This document shows positions 52,948 through 61,165 of a DNA stretch of 64,000 nt, in pieces. The DNA lies in NCBI GenBank assembly GCA_029263395.1, contig JAJCXO010000234.1, positions 60,326-124,325 of the forward strand. Direction: 5' to 3'. Source of the stretch: Acidobacteriota bacterium (GTDB taxonomy: Bacteria; Acidobacteriota; Thermoanaerobaculia; Multivoradales; J023). Position 1 is the stretch's first letter. Every line of letters begins with the position of its first letter. The position numbers and the translations under genes are program-made. The notes under the pieces are model-generated. The model saw only the letters and a list, made by a program, of their open reading frames with translations. It made no database searches and was not told where the DNA came from.

Positions 52948-54063
52948 CTAGCTGGTCGGCATCGAGACAGCCGGCGCACCCGGCTCGGACCAACGACGAT
53001 CGATCCGCATCAGCCGCGATGCGAGTTTCTCGAGTAGGGCACCCGGGTTGGCACGGGCCGACTGTGGATCGGTGCCCAACAGCGCGGCGATTGCACCCAA
53101 ATTATCTTCCAGGTCGCTGATACGTTGTTGACATCCGAGCAGTTCCTGGGTCTGGGCACATCGAGACTGGTCAGACGCACCGAGTCGAGTCGTCAGCTCG
53201 GCTACCCGCTGGCTCTGGGGTGCCAAACGCTGAAGCTCGTATTCCTGAGTCGCACAAATCTGACGAAGCTTCGAGATCGTCGAGTCCTGCTGACGGCGCT
53301 CATCGCGATGGAACTCCAGCTCGGTTACGAGCTCGCGCTGCTGCCGAGCCTGCTCCACACCCACTCCACTCGACTCTTGGCTGTTGCCTGATTGATATGT
53401 GGCAAGTCTCAGCTCCAGCTCCTCAACACGTGCGTCGGCTTTTGCAACCCGCTCAGCCCAGGTCGATTCGTTGCGCCGAGACTCGGTCTCGGCGACGCTG
53501 AGGCGCTGTTCGAGGGTTTTGGCAACCTCGAGAGCCTGCGATCGTTCTCTGTCTTTGGCCGCCAGAGAACCCTCGTAGGAGCGCAACCGACCGGCGACGT
53601 CTTGTAGTAATTTTTGGCTATCCAGCCGCGCTCCAAGCACAACCAGGCTGCGGCGCAGAGAGAATCGCGACAGCTCAGTCAGCGGCAAAAGATCGAGGTC
53701 ACCGAGCAAGTCGAGATCCCGCGGACACTGAAAATCTCCATCCATGAGGAGCAGCAAGGTCGGCGTGTCGACCCCGATCGAGCGCATGTTGCGCAATGCC
53801 ACGATACCGGCACCCTCGGCGGATTGATCCGGCAGCACCAACAGTGTTCCCCGGGGTGAGGTCCGTGGCGGCTCGAGGCGATTCAGCCGAGTATTGGTCA
53901 GGGTCGCGTTGGGCGCCAACACACCAAAAAGTCCAGTCAGCCGTGACGCGATCGTCGGCGACAAGCTGACCAAAATGATTTGCTGGAGCTCCTGTGCAAA
54001 ACGATGCCCTAAGCTAACGTTTCCGGACTCGCGAGGTCTTGATTTCTGCTGTTGTCGGGACAT
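52948..54063 (-). CDS. Receiver-like domain / coiled-coil protein
   Basis: Residues 25-145 follow the strand-helix order of a response-regulator receiver (QQIILVSLSPTIASRL, GTLLVLPDQ, PTLLLLMDGD, DLDLLPLTELSRFSLRRSLVVLG) but the phosphorylatable Asp pocket is not evident, so it is likely a pseudo-receiver. Residues 150-330 are one long coiled coil (Arg/Glu/Gln/Leu-rich). This architecture recalls polar scaffold proteins such as AglZ that pair with ParA- or Ras-like switches. The MinD-like gene lies 212 bp downstream in the same direction. The end of the protein is a short globular stretch (LGTDPQSARANPGALLEKLASR). Confidence 0.55.
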   Translation of the reverse strand: MSRQQQKSRPRESGNVSLGHRFAQELQQIILVSLSPTIASRLTGLFGVLAPNATLTNTRLNRLEPPRTSPRGTLLVLPDQSAEGAGIVALRNMRSIGVDTPTLLLLMDGDFQCPRDLDLLGDLDLLPLTELSRFSLRRSLVVLGARLDSQKLLQDVAGRLRSYEGSLAAKDRERSQALEVAKTLEQRLSVAETESRRNESTWAERVAKADARVEELELRLATYQSGNSQESSGVGVEQARQQRELVTELEFHRDERRQQDSTISKLRQICATQEYELQRLAPQSQRVAELTTRLGASDQSRCAQTQELLGCQQRISDLEDNLGAIAALLGTDPQSARANPGALLEKLASRLMRIDRRWSEPGAPAVSMPTS

Positions 54064-54126
54064 CTCTTCAGCCTCCTAGGGATCGTCGAGGCGAAGAAGA
54101 ATGGCACAGCCGTATTACATTTTGGC

Positions 54127-54948
54127 TTACAGATCTTGGTCTATCCACCATGGCCACATCCGGGACCGGCGCCGGATTTCCTGCTCGATCACCGACAGCG
54201 TCTGCCGCATCACTTCCTCGGGAGTCTGTCCCCGAGATTCGATGGGCTCCTTGACCATGATTCGAGTCGCCTTGCCAATATCGGGTTGCGTAAAAACCGG
54301 CACCAAGGGCGCCCCTGCCTCGCAGGCACAACGGGCCGTCACCGAAGACACCCGGACCTGTCCACCAAGGAACGGCAACTCCACCACATCGGCTTCGTTC
54401 ACGGCTGGTAGCAGAGGTGTCACGACCCGCCCACCACGGCTCAGTATCGACTGCACTCGGCTCGCATCGTCGAACCAACTCAACGCTTCAGGGACCAACC
54501 GATCAGCCCAAGCCTGGAGACAAGAATCCCGATCACGCTGCCCGACTATCGCAACAGAGCCACGGTACAAACCTACCGTCAACGGGACCAAGGGCCAACC
54601 AGCTAACGGTGGAGCCACGATAACGACACCCTGGCCACGCTCGTCGGCTTCGACCAGTCTTGGCCAGTCCTGCAGAGTCAGGTCACGACACAAACGCTGA
54701 GCCGACCACCGTCGGACAACCCCGAGCTGCCAAGCGGATCGGCCTGCTGCCACAAAAGCATCCGAACACAAACGCTGACATTGGGCTACATCGAGTTCAG
54801 CAAACGCCTGCTGCTGGCTGGCGATGGCCCGACGACGCGCAGTCCCGTCGGCGCGGTAGGCGAGCCAGCCCTGCGCGGCGCCGAGAGCGCCTGCTAAACC
54901 CAACGGCATCCACCGCGGTACAGCCACGATGTTGCGCGGTGAGCCCAT
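54127..54948 (-). CDS. Lauroyl/myristoyl acyltransferase (LpxL)-like protein lacking the catalytic His
   Basis: The 273-residue protein begins at ATG 54948, sharing one base with the stop of the VWA gene. Its layout follows LpxL/HtrB acyltransferases: an N-terminal hydrophobic segment, GVVIVAPPLAGWPLVPL, ILSRGGRVVTPLLP, ELPFLGGQVRVSSVTARCACEAGAPLVPVF, and a C-terminal IRRRSRMWPWWID as in the Ir-P-qW-WlH ending. Active members have HxxxxE/D in the place where it reads PPLAGWP, so the acyl-transfer dyad is missing. It could be an inactive or altered lipid-binding homologue. The close coupling to VWA genes suggests an envelope role. Confidence 0.65.
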   Translation of the reverse strand: MGSPRNIVAVPRWMPLGLAGALGAAQGWLAYRADGTARRRAIASQQQAFAELDVAQCQRLCSDAFVAAGRSAWQLGVVRRWSAQRLCRDLTLQDWPRLVEADERGQGVVIVAPPLAGWPLVPLTVGLYRGSVAIVGQRDRDSCLQAWADRLVPEALSWFDDASRVQSILSRGGRVVTPLLPAVNEADVVELPFLGGQVRVSSVTARCACEAGAPLVPVFTQPDIGKATRIMVKEPIESRGQTPEEVMRQTLSVIEQEIRRRSRMWPWWIDQDL

Positions 54949-56132
54949 CAAAAATCGATGTACCCCTGCCGCGTTCGAACCTCCAAGCCTCGCCCCCTCA
55001 CCCGGACTCTGATTTCGTGCCAACTGCCATCCCCCAGATTGTCGCTCGGATAGTAGCCCAGCACATACTGATCGCGTAGTTCATTGAGGATATCGGTGAA
55101 CGCGGCGCGGGTCTGCGAGATATCTTGGAGGATCAAGACGCGGCCGCCGCTATCCTTGATACCGCGCTCGAGTAGTTCAAACTCCTCGCGATGCCCTTCG
55201 ACATCGCGCCAAGCGGAAGAATGACCAGCTGCCGAGTCCCCCAAACGCAGCCAGTAGATCAACGCTTGTGAGCGCCGCACACTGGTCAAGACTTGGCGCA
55301 TTCTCAGCACGCTGGTGACGTCGACACCATCGGAGAGCAGCACGATCACGCGCCGACCTTGTCGTGGCTCGAGCAATCGCAACGCCAGATAAAGATGATC
55401 GTTGAGCGCCGTCGAGCCACGCGCCTCAACTCTCTCCAAACCAGTTTTCAGAACTTCCGCAAAGTTGGTAAACGGCGAGTCGTGTAACACTCGCTCGGCA
55501 AAAAGCACCAGCTTCGCCTGATCGAGATCCTGCATGCCGTCGATAAACGCGCTGGCACCAGCAAGCGCTGCCTCGAGACGTTGGCCGCGCATGCTGTCAC
55601 TGGCGTCAACCAGTAGCAGTGCGGTGAGTGGTACATCACCACGTTCGAACGTCACTAGACGCTGCGTTTTGCCCTTGTCGACAACAACAAAGTCTTCGGT
55701 CGTGAGATCCAAAGCCTGCGTTTCACGGCGCGTTACGGTGACGTAGAGCTGCTGTAGCTCGAGCTCAACCTCATCGTCGACCTCAAACGGAGGTGACACC
55801 AGCAAGGAACGTCCGACCTCGCCGTCGACATTCTCAACCACGACCTCGAACCGATGCTCGACGCCGTTGTCCGCAACCCCAACGTCTAGTCGATACGGCG
55901 CTTCGGTGAGCTCACCAACAACAATACCGTCGACCAGAAAGGTCACCCGTCGAACCGGGATCCCGGCAACAACCTCGGCGATCATTTCAACCCGGCCAAA
56001 AATCGGCTCTCCTGGCGCCGGACTCACCAGTATGACACTGGGTTCTTCGGCCACCATCGGCAGACTCCAAACGCAGCAGCCACAAAGAACCACCACCGTG
56101 CGAGTCAACAGCCGCCAGCAAGTGGTGGTCAT
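54948..56132 (-). CDS. Secreted VWFA-related domain protein with Ig-like N-terminal domain
   Basis: A signal peptide (about residues 8-28) is followed by an Ig-like beta domain (about 32-115: ILVSPAPGEPIFGRVEMIAEV) and a VWA domain (about 165-370). The metal site is VDASDSM with a later Thr and ALLSDGVD-type strand (VIVLLSDGVDV), so the MIDAS looks intact. The C-terminal strand YVLGYYPSDN, then VRVRGRGLEVRTRQGY, is typical of the acidobacterial VWFA-related family. Such proteins are exported adhesion or assembly factors of unknown detail. The gene overlaps the TPR gene by 4 bp and the acyltransferase-like gene by 1 bp, so all are co-translated. Confidence 0.8.
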   Translation of the reverse strand: MTTTCWRLLTRTVVVLCGCCVWSLPMVAEEPSVILVSPAPGEPIFGRVEMIAEVVAGIPVRRVTFLVDGIVVGELTEAPYRLDVGVADNGVEHRFEVVVENVDGEVGRSLLVSPPFEVDDEVELELQQLYVTVTRRETQALDLTTEDFVVVDKGKTQRLVTFERGDVPLTALLLVDASDSMRGQRLEAALAGASAFIDGMQDLDQAKLVLFAERVLHDSPFTNFAEVLKTGLERVEARGSTALNDHLYLALRLLEPRQGRRVIVLLSDGVDVTSVLRMRQVLTSVRRSQALIYWLRLGDSAAGHSSAWRDVEGHREEFELLERGIKDSGGRVLILQDISQTRAAFTDILNELRDQYVLGYYPSDNLGDGSWHEIRVRVRGRGLEVRTRQGYIDF

Positions 56133-58459
56133 GGCTCACCGTCCACGGCCGCTTTCGGGTTTTCAGGTGGTTCCGCATCAGACGGTTTCGTATCGCCGGA
56201 GTCCGCGCCAGGCTGTTTCGCGAGCCAACGGTCAAGGTCGGCCAGGCGATCCTGCGCCAGACTGTCTAGCTGGCGGCGGTTGGCAATCGAGAGCTCTTCC
56301 GACCAGTTGTTATACCGCGACCGCTGCCGAGCCTCGACTTCGGGATTCGAACCTGCAGAGGCAACAAAACGGGTGTCGGTCAACAAGGCGAGAGATTGCC
56401 GGGATTGTCCCTGTGATTCGAGCACGTAGGCCAGCTGGATCGTTAGGGTCGGATGCGATGGCCATCGTGCTAAGCCACGACGCAGTAGCTTGACCGCCGA
56501 GCGCGAGTCGCCACGTTCGATCTCGAGACGCGCCAACTCTTGATGCGCTATCACTGCGACCCAGTCGGACGTCGTCTGGCGAGCCAGTTGCCTGAGATCC
56601 TCCCGAGCCGATTCGCTTCGACCACTACGACACCGGTTCAGCGCCAGACGCAGCCGCCCTTCGGGAAAATCGGCTCGCAACGCAGCCAGACGTTCGAGTA
56701 CCGGTACAGCCTGTGCAAATTGTCCTCGCTTCTCCAACAGGGTGGCGAGCCCGAACAGCGCCGTCGCGTCATCAGCTTGCGCGAGAGCCTGTTCAAAAAG
56801 CCCTTTGGCCTGGCTCAACGATCCGGTCAACTGGTATTGGCTGCCAAGGCTGGCAAGCAACCCGGCTGTTTCAGCTGAGGCTTCCGGCGTCGCCAAACGA
56901 GCGGCGGCTGCATTTGCCAACTCCACCACCCTCCGAGTTGCGTGTTGGTTCAGGATGAAACGACGCTGGCGGCGATATTCTCGACTGAGATCGATGTGCA
57001 GCAGGGTTGCTGGCAAGACCGCTCGCCATTCCGCATCTTCTAGGGACGCCAACGCGGCCGCCTGCCCTTCAGCCAGAATCGGCACCGCATCAACGCTGAA
57101 CTCCTCGACGACTCTGGCCTCGCTCGCGTTCAGCGTTGCCAATGCGGCACGTCGGTCACCAACAACCAGCTGCCGCAGAGCCGATACATAGTCGGTCGCG
57201 ACTCGGCCCAAGAGTTTCCCCAGCTTGCGACTAGGCGGCCGGCGCCCCCGCTTAGGCTCTACTGGGCGGCCGGCCAGTTCGTCCGCTGGATCCGATACCT
57301 GCGCCTCAGTCCGCAATGGCGACGCAATAAAAACCGGCACATAGCTCGATCGGGCTCGAGCGTCGGTCACCTTCGGCAAGACCCCGGAGTCAGGTCCCCA
57401 CGCTAGTGCCATCTCATAAAGTCCTGGATCGAGATCAATGCCATCTACCGTAAACGGTACGGTCTCGAAAGCCTTCGTTTCGAACGATTCACGATCAGAC
57501 GATTCACGATCAAAGGCCTCAGGCGATGGCGCCACCGGTATTGGCTGACTGTCGTTGGCGACAAGAGGCCACGCGACAGGCGCCTCGCCCGGACTCCTGA
57601 TCAGTGCGATGAGCTGAAGGCCTGGTGATGAAGCTACAAAGGCCTGCCCTGCTATCGGTTCACCCGCAGTCATCAGGGCACGGGAAGTCGGCAAAGCAGA
57701 GTCGGTATCGAAGCTGAAGGGCGGGGGCAAACTCACGTCCTTACCCTCGGGCAGAGCGACCAGCCAGGGCTCGTCGAGTTCAGCGAACGCCGGCGGCCAG
57801 ATCGCAGGCATTTCGGTCGACTGCACTTCGGAAGGCGGCATCTCAGCTGATGGCATCTCGGCTGATGACATCCCGGCTGATGACACAGTCACGGTCATCC
57901 CACGTAGCCCGAAGGTATTGCCGACTCGCACCAAAACCCTCAACTGGCGCGGACTCTCGGTTGTACTCGGCGCAAGAGCCAAAGGAAGAAACCATTTGAG
58001 GCCGGTGGCTGCCAACACATCGCCGTGATCGCTGGTATCGATCTCGACCGTTGCACTCTGCTGATCGAGAACATCGAGCTGGTCGCCGAGAACATAGGCG
58101 AACAGTTCGATGATCAACGGCCCTGCGACTATGTAACTGGCGGGGGAATCGCCGCCTGAGGTGGCGCTGTTTTCAGCCTGGTCTTCTCCAACGCGAAAGT
58201 CTTCGACAAGACTGTCGAGCAGCGCCGCACCATCAACTTCGATCATCGCGATGATGTGTTCTAAACCCGACGCGCTGGGCAGAATTGCGAGGGCAACCGG
58301 CAATCCGCCTCCCTGTTGCCCGCTCATGATCAACGCTGCCACCCTCATCTCGACCACGGCTGCTCGCTCCGTCCGCAGCACGATGTGTTCGGCCGCCAAC
58401 GCCGAAGTCGCCGTAACGCCCAGCCAGAGAATCCCGGCAAGGATTCCGCGAACGGTCAT
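56129..58459 (-). CDS. Exported TPR-repeat protein
   Basis: A signal peptide (residues 1-22) is followed by a beta-rich region (about 25-370) with low-complexity parts such as AEMPSAEMPPSE, and then by helical TPR-like repeats (about 395-720: TAGLLASLGSQYQLTGSLSQAKGLFEQAL, ATLLEKRGQFAQAVPVLERL, ARLEIERGDSRSAVKLLRRGL, AYVLESQGQSRQSLALL). TPRs bind partner proteins, probably the two VWA proteins encoded on either side. It overlaps both neighbours by 4 bp. The C-terminus is Asp/Pro-rich. No enzyme motif is visible. Confidence 0.75.
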   Translation of the reverse strand: MTVRGILAGILWLGVTATSALAAEHIVLRTERAAVVEMRVAALIMSGQQGGGLPVALAILPSASGLEHIIAMIEVDGAALLDSLVEDFRVGEDQAENSATSGGDSPASYIVAGPLIIELFAYVLGDQLDVLDQQSATVEIDTSDHGDVLAATGLKWFLPLALAPSTTESPRQLRVLVRVGNTFGLRGMTVTVSSAGMSSAEMPSAEMPPSEVQSTEMPAIWPPAFAELDEPWLVALPEGKDVSLPPPFSFDTDSALPTSRALMTAGEPIAGQAFVASSPGLQLIALIRSPGEAPVAWPLVANDSQPIPVAPSPEAFDRESSDRESFETKAFETVPFTVDGIDLDPGLYEMALAWGPDSGVLPKVTDARARSSYVPVFIASPLRTEAQVSDPADELAGRPVEPKRGRRPPSRKLGKLLGRVATDYVSALRQLVVGDRRAALATLNASEARVVEEFSVDAVPILAEGQAAALASLEDAEWRAVLPATLLHIDLSREYRRQRRFILNQHATRRVVELANAAAARLATPEASAETAGLLASLGSQYQLTGSLSQAKGLFEQALAQADDATALFGLATLLEKRGQFAQAVPVLERLAALRADFPEGRLRLALNRCRSGRSESAREDLRQLARQTTSDWVAVIAHQELARLEIERGDSRSAVKLLRRGLARWPSHPTLTIQLAYVLESQGQSRQSLALLTDTRFVASAGSNPEVEARQRSRYNNWSEELSIANRRQLDSLAQDRLADLDRWLAKQPGADSGDTKPSDAEPPENPKAAVDGEP

Positions 58460-60393
58460 TCCGAGCCGAGTTTGGAGGCCAACGGTTCGACTTCGTTGCC
58501 AAAGTCGTACAACGAAGCAGTCGCAGTGGATGACATCGGCCTGAAATCATCACGGACGGTCACCGCAATTCGGCCAGTATCGGCGGCTAGCGTCAGATCG
58601 AGTTGATAGGCCACGCGCCGGCCAAGGGAGGTCAACAAATCTTGATTGGCGATCCGCACCGGCACCACCGCTTTGACGACAGATCCAATCTGTCCAAGTC
58701 CGCCGGACGTCGCGAAGATCGAAAGACGGCCGGTGTGGTGGCGGCCATCGGCCACCAACGCCAGCCGAGCCAACGGCACGGTCACCGATACCGGTACCTG
58801 GATCTCCTTTTTGCCCTTTGGCGTCAGCTCGCCCGATTCGATCTCCACCTGCAGTGGGTTGTCGACATCTTCGAGCAACAATGCCGATACGGTGCGCTCG
58901 GCGGCCTCAGTATCTCGGTCCTTGAGGCGCATGAGTGACCTGTGACGCACCCTCAGTTTACCGCGACCCACCCTGGCGGTGGTTTCACGCCGATTACGCA
59001 GCCGCACCTCGACACGTGATTCCTGCTTCTTCGACGCCAAGGGGTCGAAGCCGATCGAGTAGTAGGTCTTGAGATCGCGGTCGAGATTCTCGAACGCTGC
59101 GCGAAAATTGCGACTTCCGGAAAACGACCGACCTCCGGTCCTAGCCGCCAGATCACGCAACGAGCCCAGACTGTCTGAGCTCGAGCCTGGCGTCAGCGTC
59201 GGCGACGCGCTCGGCACCGTACCTCGCGCTCCCAAAGCTGTCTCGGCCGACATCGAGAAGGTCGATGCCGAGCCGCGGAGCGCACTGGCGTCGAGCGTGT
59301 GGAAGGTTACGTCGTGGACGCTGGCCAGCTCCGCAACCTCTCTTACCGCCTGGGCAGCATCGATAATGTAGCTGGTACCGGCACCGGCGAGCGAATCGAA
59401 CAAGGCGTTGTCGGCGGATAGAGACCCCGCATCAACACCACCTTCTTCGCCTCCCGCATCACCACCAGCAGCGCGTCCAGGCGTGTCAGGAATCTGGAAA
59501 TTGGAATTGCGACCGAAGGCTTCGTCCCAAGCCTCGAACAGCTGCTGGCTGTGGACCGCAGGAACGCGGCCACCGATATAGAGCACCGCCTTGCGGCCCG
59601 GCAAGCCAGCGATCGTTTGGATCAGTTGCTGCAGCTGATAAGTAGTCTGGCGTAGTTCGCCGTTGACCTCCGAAGCAAACGACTGCACCTGGCCTAGAAA
59701 TCCTCGGGCCAACAGCGTGGGATCGCGAGCATCGAGATCTGTACCTTGACTCTTGACCCGCTGGATATCGCGCAAGATACTCAGGTATTCTCGGGCAAAC
59801 CGCCCTCCGCCTGGCCGCTCGCGGAGTCCATCGAGCTGCGAAACAACCAGCTCGGGAAGGGTCGTCAGGGCCTGGTGTACTTGCAGGGTCCGATCCGCCG
59901 ACACCAACATGACGCGATCACCGGCGGTGAGGGTATCGCGCAAGAAGAGCTTCAACTCGTCGCGTAAGCTTTTCAGATCGCCCAGCTGGAGATAACCGCG
60001 GTCGATGTAGAGGACCAGATGTAGCCGCGTTCGATTGCCATCGCCCCGCGCTGGCCGTCCGACTTCTAGACCACTTCTGGGTCCGGCCTCAGTTGATGCC
60101 ACCAGGCTGCCCGAACCAGCGATACTTGCCGTCATCGATTCGTCGTCGGCCTCGGCTCGGAAATGCGTCAGCTCGACTAGCCGCCCGTCCTGAAGCACTT
60201 CGAAGTCCGCTCGAGTGAGGCCGCTGACCGCATCATCACCGCGGTCAGTAACAACAATCTCAATCTCGGCAAGATGGACATCAATCTCTTGCGAGACAAC
60301 ATCCTGGGGCTTCTGAGCGGCCGCTGGAATCGACAAGACAGAGCAAATCAGCAGAACCACGGCAACAACTTGGGTAGGCTGAGCTCGAATCAT
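58456..60393 (-). CDS. Secreted VWFA-related domain protein (acidobacterial type)
   Basis: The first gene of the - strand run encodes a 645-residue exported protein: signal peptide (about 8-26, ending AAAQ), then EIDVHLAEIEIVVTDRGDDAVSGLTRADFEVLQDG, the standard opening of the acidobacterial VWFA-related family. The VWA fold (about 120-420) has LVLYIDRGYL in place of the usual DxSxS, so the metal site is altered. A large insert (about 305-335) is rich in Gly. The C-terminal part has YYSIGFDPLASKKQESRVEVRLRNR and beta strands. It overlaps the TPR gene by 4 bp. No catalytic function is known for the family. Confidence 0.8.
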   Translation of the reverse strand: MIRAQPTQVVAVVLLICSVLSIPAAAQKPQDVVSQEIDVHLAEIEIVVTDRGDDAVSGLTRADFEVLQDGRLVELTHFRAEADDESMTASIAGSGSLVASTEAGPRSGLEVGRPARGDGNRTRLHLVLYIDRGYLQLGDLKSLRDELKLFLRDTLTAGDRVMLVSADRTLQVHQALTTLPELVVSQLDGLRERPGGGRFAREYLSILRDIQRVKSQGTDLDARDPTLLARGFLGQVQSFASEVNGELRQTTYQLQQLIQTIAGLPGRKAVLYIGGRVPAVHSQQLFEAWDEAFGRNSNFQIPDTPGRAAGGDAGGEEGGVDAGSLSADNALFDSLAGAGTSYIIDAAQAVREVAELASVHDVTFHTLDASALRGSASTFSMSAETALGARGTVPSASPTLTPGSSSDSLGSLRDLAARTGGRSFSGSRNFRAAFENLDRDLKTYYSIGFDPLASKKQESRVEVRLRNRRETTARVGRGKLRVRHRSLMRLKDRDTEAAERTVSALLLEDVDNPLQVEIESGELTPKGKKEIQVPVSVTVPLARLALVADGRHHTGRLSIFATSGGLGQIGSVVKAVVPVRIANQDLLTSLGRRVAYQLDLTLAADTGRIAVTVRDDFRPMSSTATASLYDFGNEVEPLASKLGSE

Positions 60394-60557
60394 GTCAGGT
60401 CGACCTCTCCCGACTCATTACGCGCTTCACCGATATGGGTTTTAGCCCGACGGCCCCGCCTCTGGCTTGCGATCCAATGTCATCGCCAATGCTGAGGGCC
60501 ATCGTGTGCCTGGGAAGCTGAAATCCCGCCCCGCGAAAGATTTCGCCTCCGCGGAAT

Positions 60558-60956
60558 CTAAAGGCTGCGCTTCTTACCTCGTTTACCTCGCCGGCTGCCT
60601 TTGGGCCGCGAAGGTCTGCCTCCGGCACCAGCACCACCACCGCCACCACCGAAACGATTGCCACCACCACCCGGCCCTGGACCTGGGCGGAAGCTTGGAG
60701 ACCGCCGCGGCCGATCCTCGGCCAAATTGATGTTGAGCTTGCGACCATCCACTTCGTACTCATTGAATTTTTCGATGCAGGCGCCAGCCTCATCGGCATT
60801 CGAGAATTCAACGAAAGCAAAGCCTCTCGGCCTGCCAGTGTTACGGTCTGCAGGCAGGTAGACATCAACGACTTGCCCGGCTTCGGACAGCAGATCGGCG
60901 AGTTGCCCTTCAGTAGTGGTGTAGCTGAGATTTCCGACAAATACTTTGGCTGAGAT
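60558..60956 (-). CDS. RRM-type RNA-binding protein, apparently starting at ATC
   Basis: The RRM spans about residues 2-80, with RNP2 VFVGNLSY and RNP1 RGFAFVEF, followed by a Gly/Arg/Pro/Lys-rich tail. Such small proteins bind single-stranded RNA and often respond to cold. Relatives start MSAKVFVGNL. Here the codon at that place is ATC (60956-60954), with AAGGAG eight bases upstream. No ATG, GTG or TTG lies between that ribosome site and the domain. The longer open frame upstream adds 78 residues without family support. The start is thus either a rare ATC codon, like the AUU of infC, or a sequencing error. The gene is divergent from the M24 peptidase gene. Confidence 0.8.
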   Translation of the reverse strand: MSAKVFVGNLSYTTTEGQLADLLSEAGQVVDVYLPADRNTGRPRGFAFVEFSNADEAGACIEKFNEYEVDGRKLNINLAEDRPRRSPSFRPGPGPGGGGNRFGGGGGGAGAGGRPSRPKGSRRGKRGKKRSL

Positions 60957-61165
60957 GGCTTGTTCTCCTTGTAGTCTGAGATCAATATAGGATCGGCAGA
61001 TCCAGATTGCAGCAGCACTCCTGAGTTCCTCCAGGAGATTGCTCCAACCTGCCGGACCCGCGCTTGGCGTGCCAATGCTGAGATGAGTATAGACGAAACA
61101 CTTGCTCAGTTCCCTACCGTGTCCGATCCACAACTCTGAGTCAACCCTTCGAAAGGAACAGCAGC

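Noticed and set aside
54948..55023. Longer N-terminus for the acyltransferase-like protein
   Set aside because: It would overlap the VWA gene by 75 bp, whereas ATG 54948 gives the one-base stop/start overlap seen along this operon and fits the family start.
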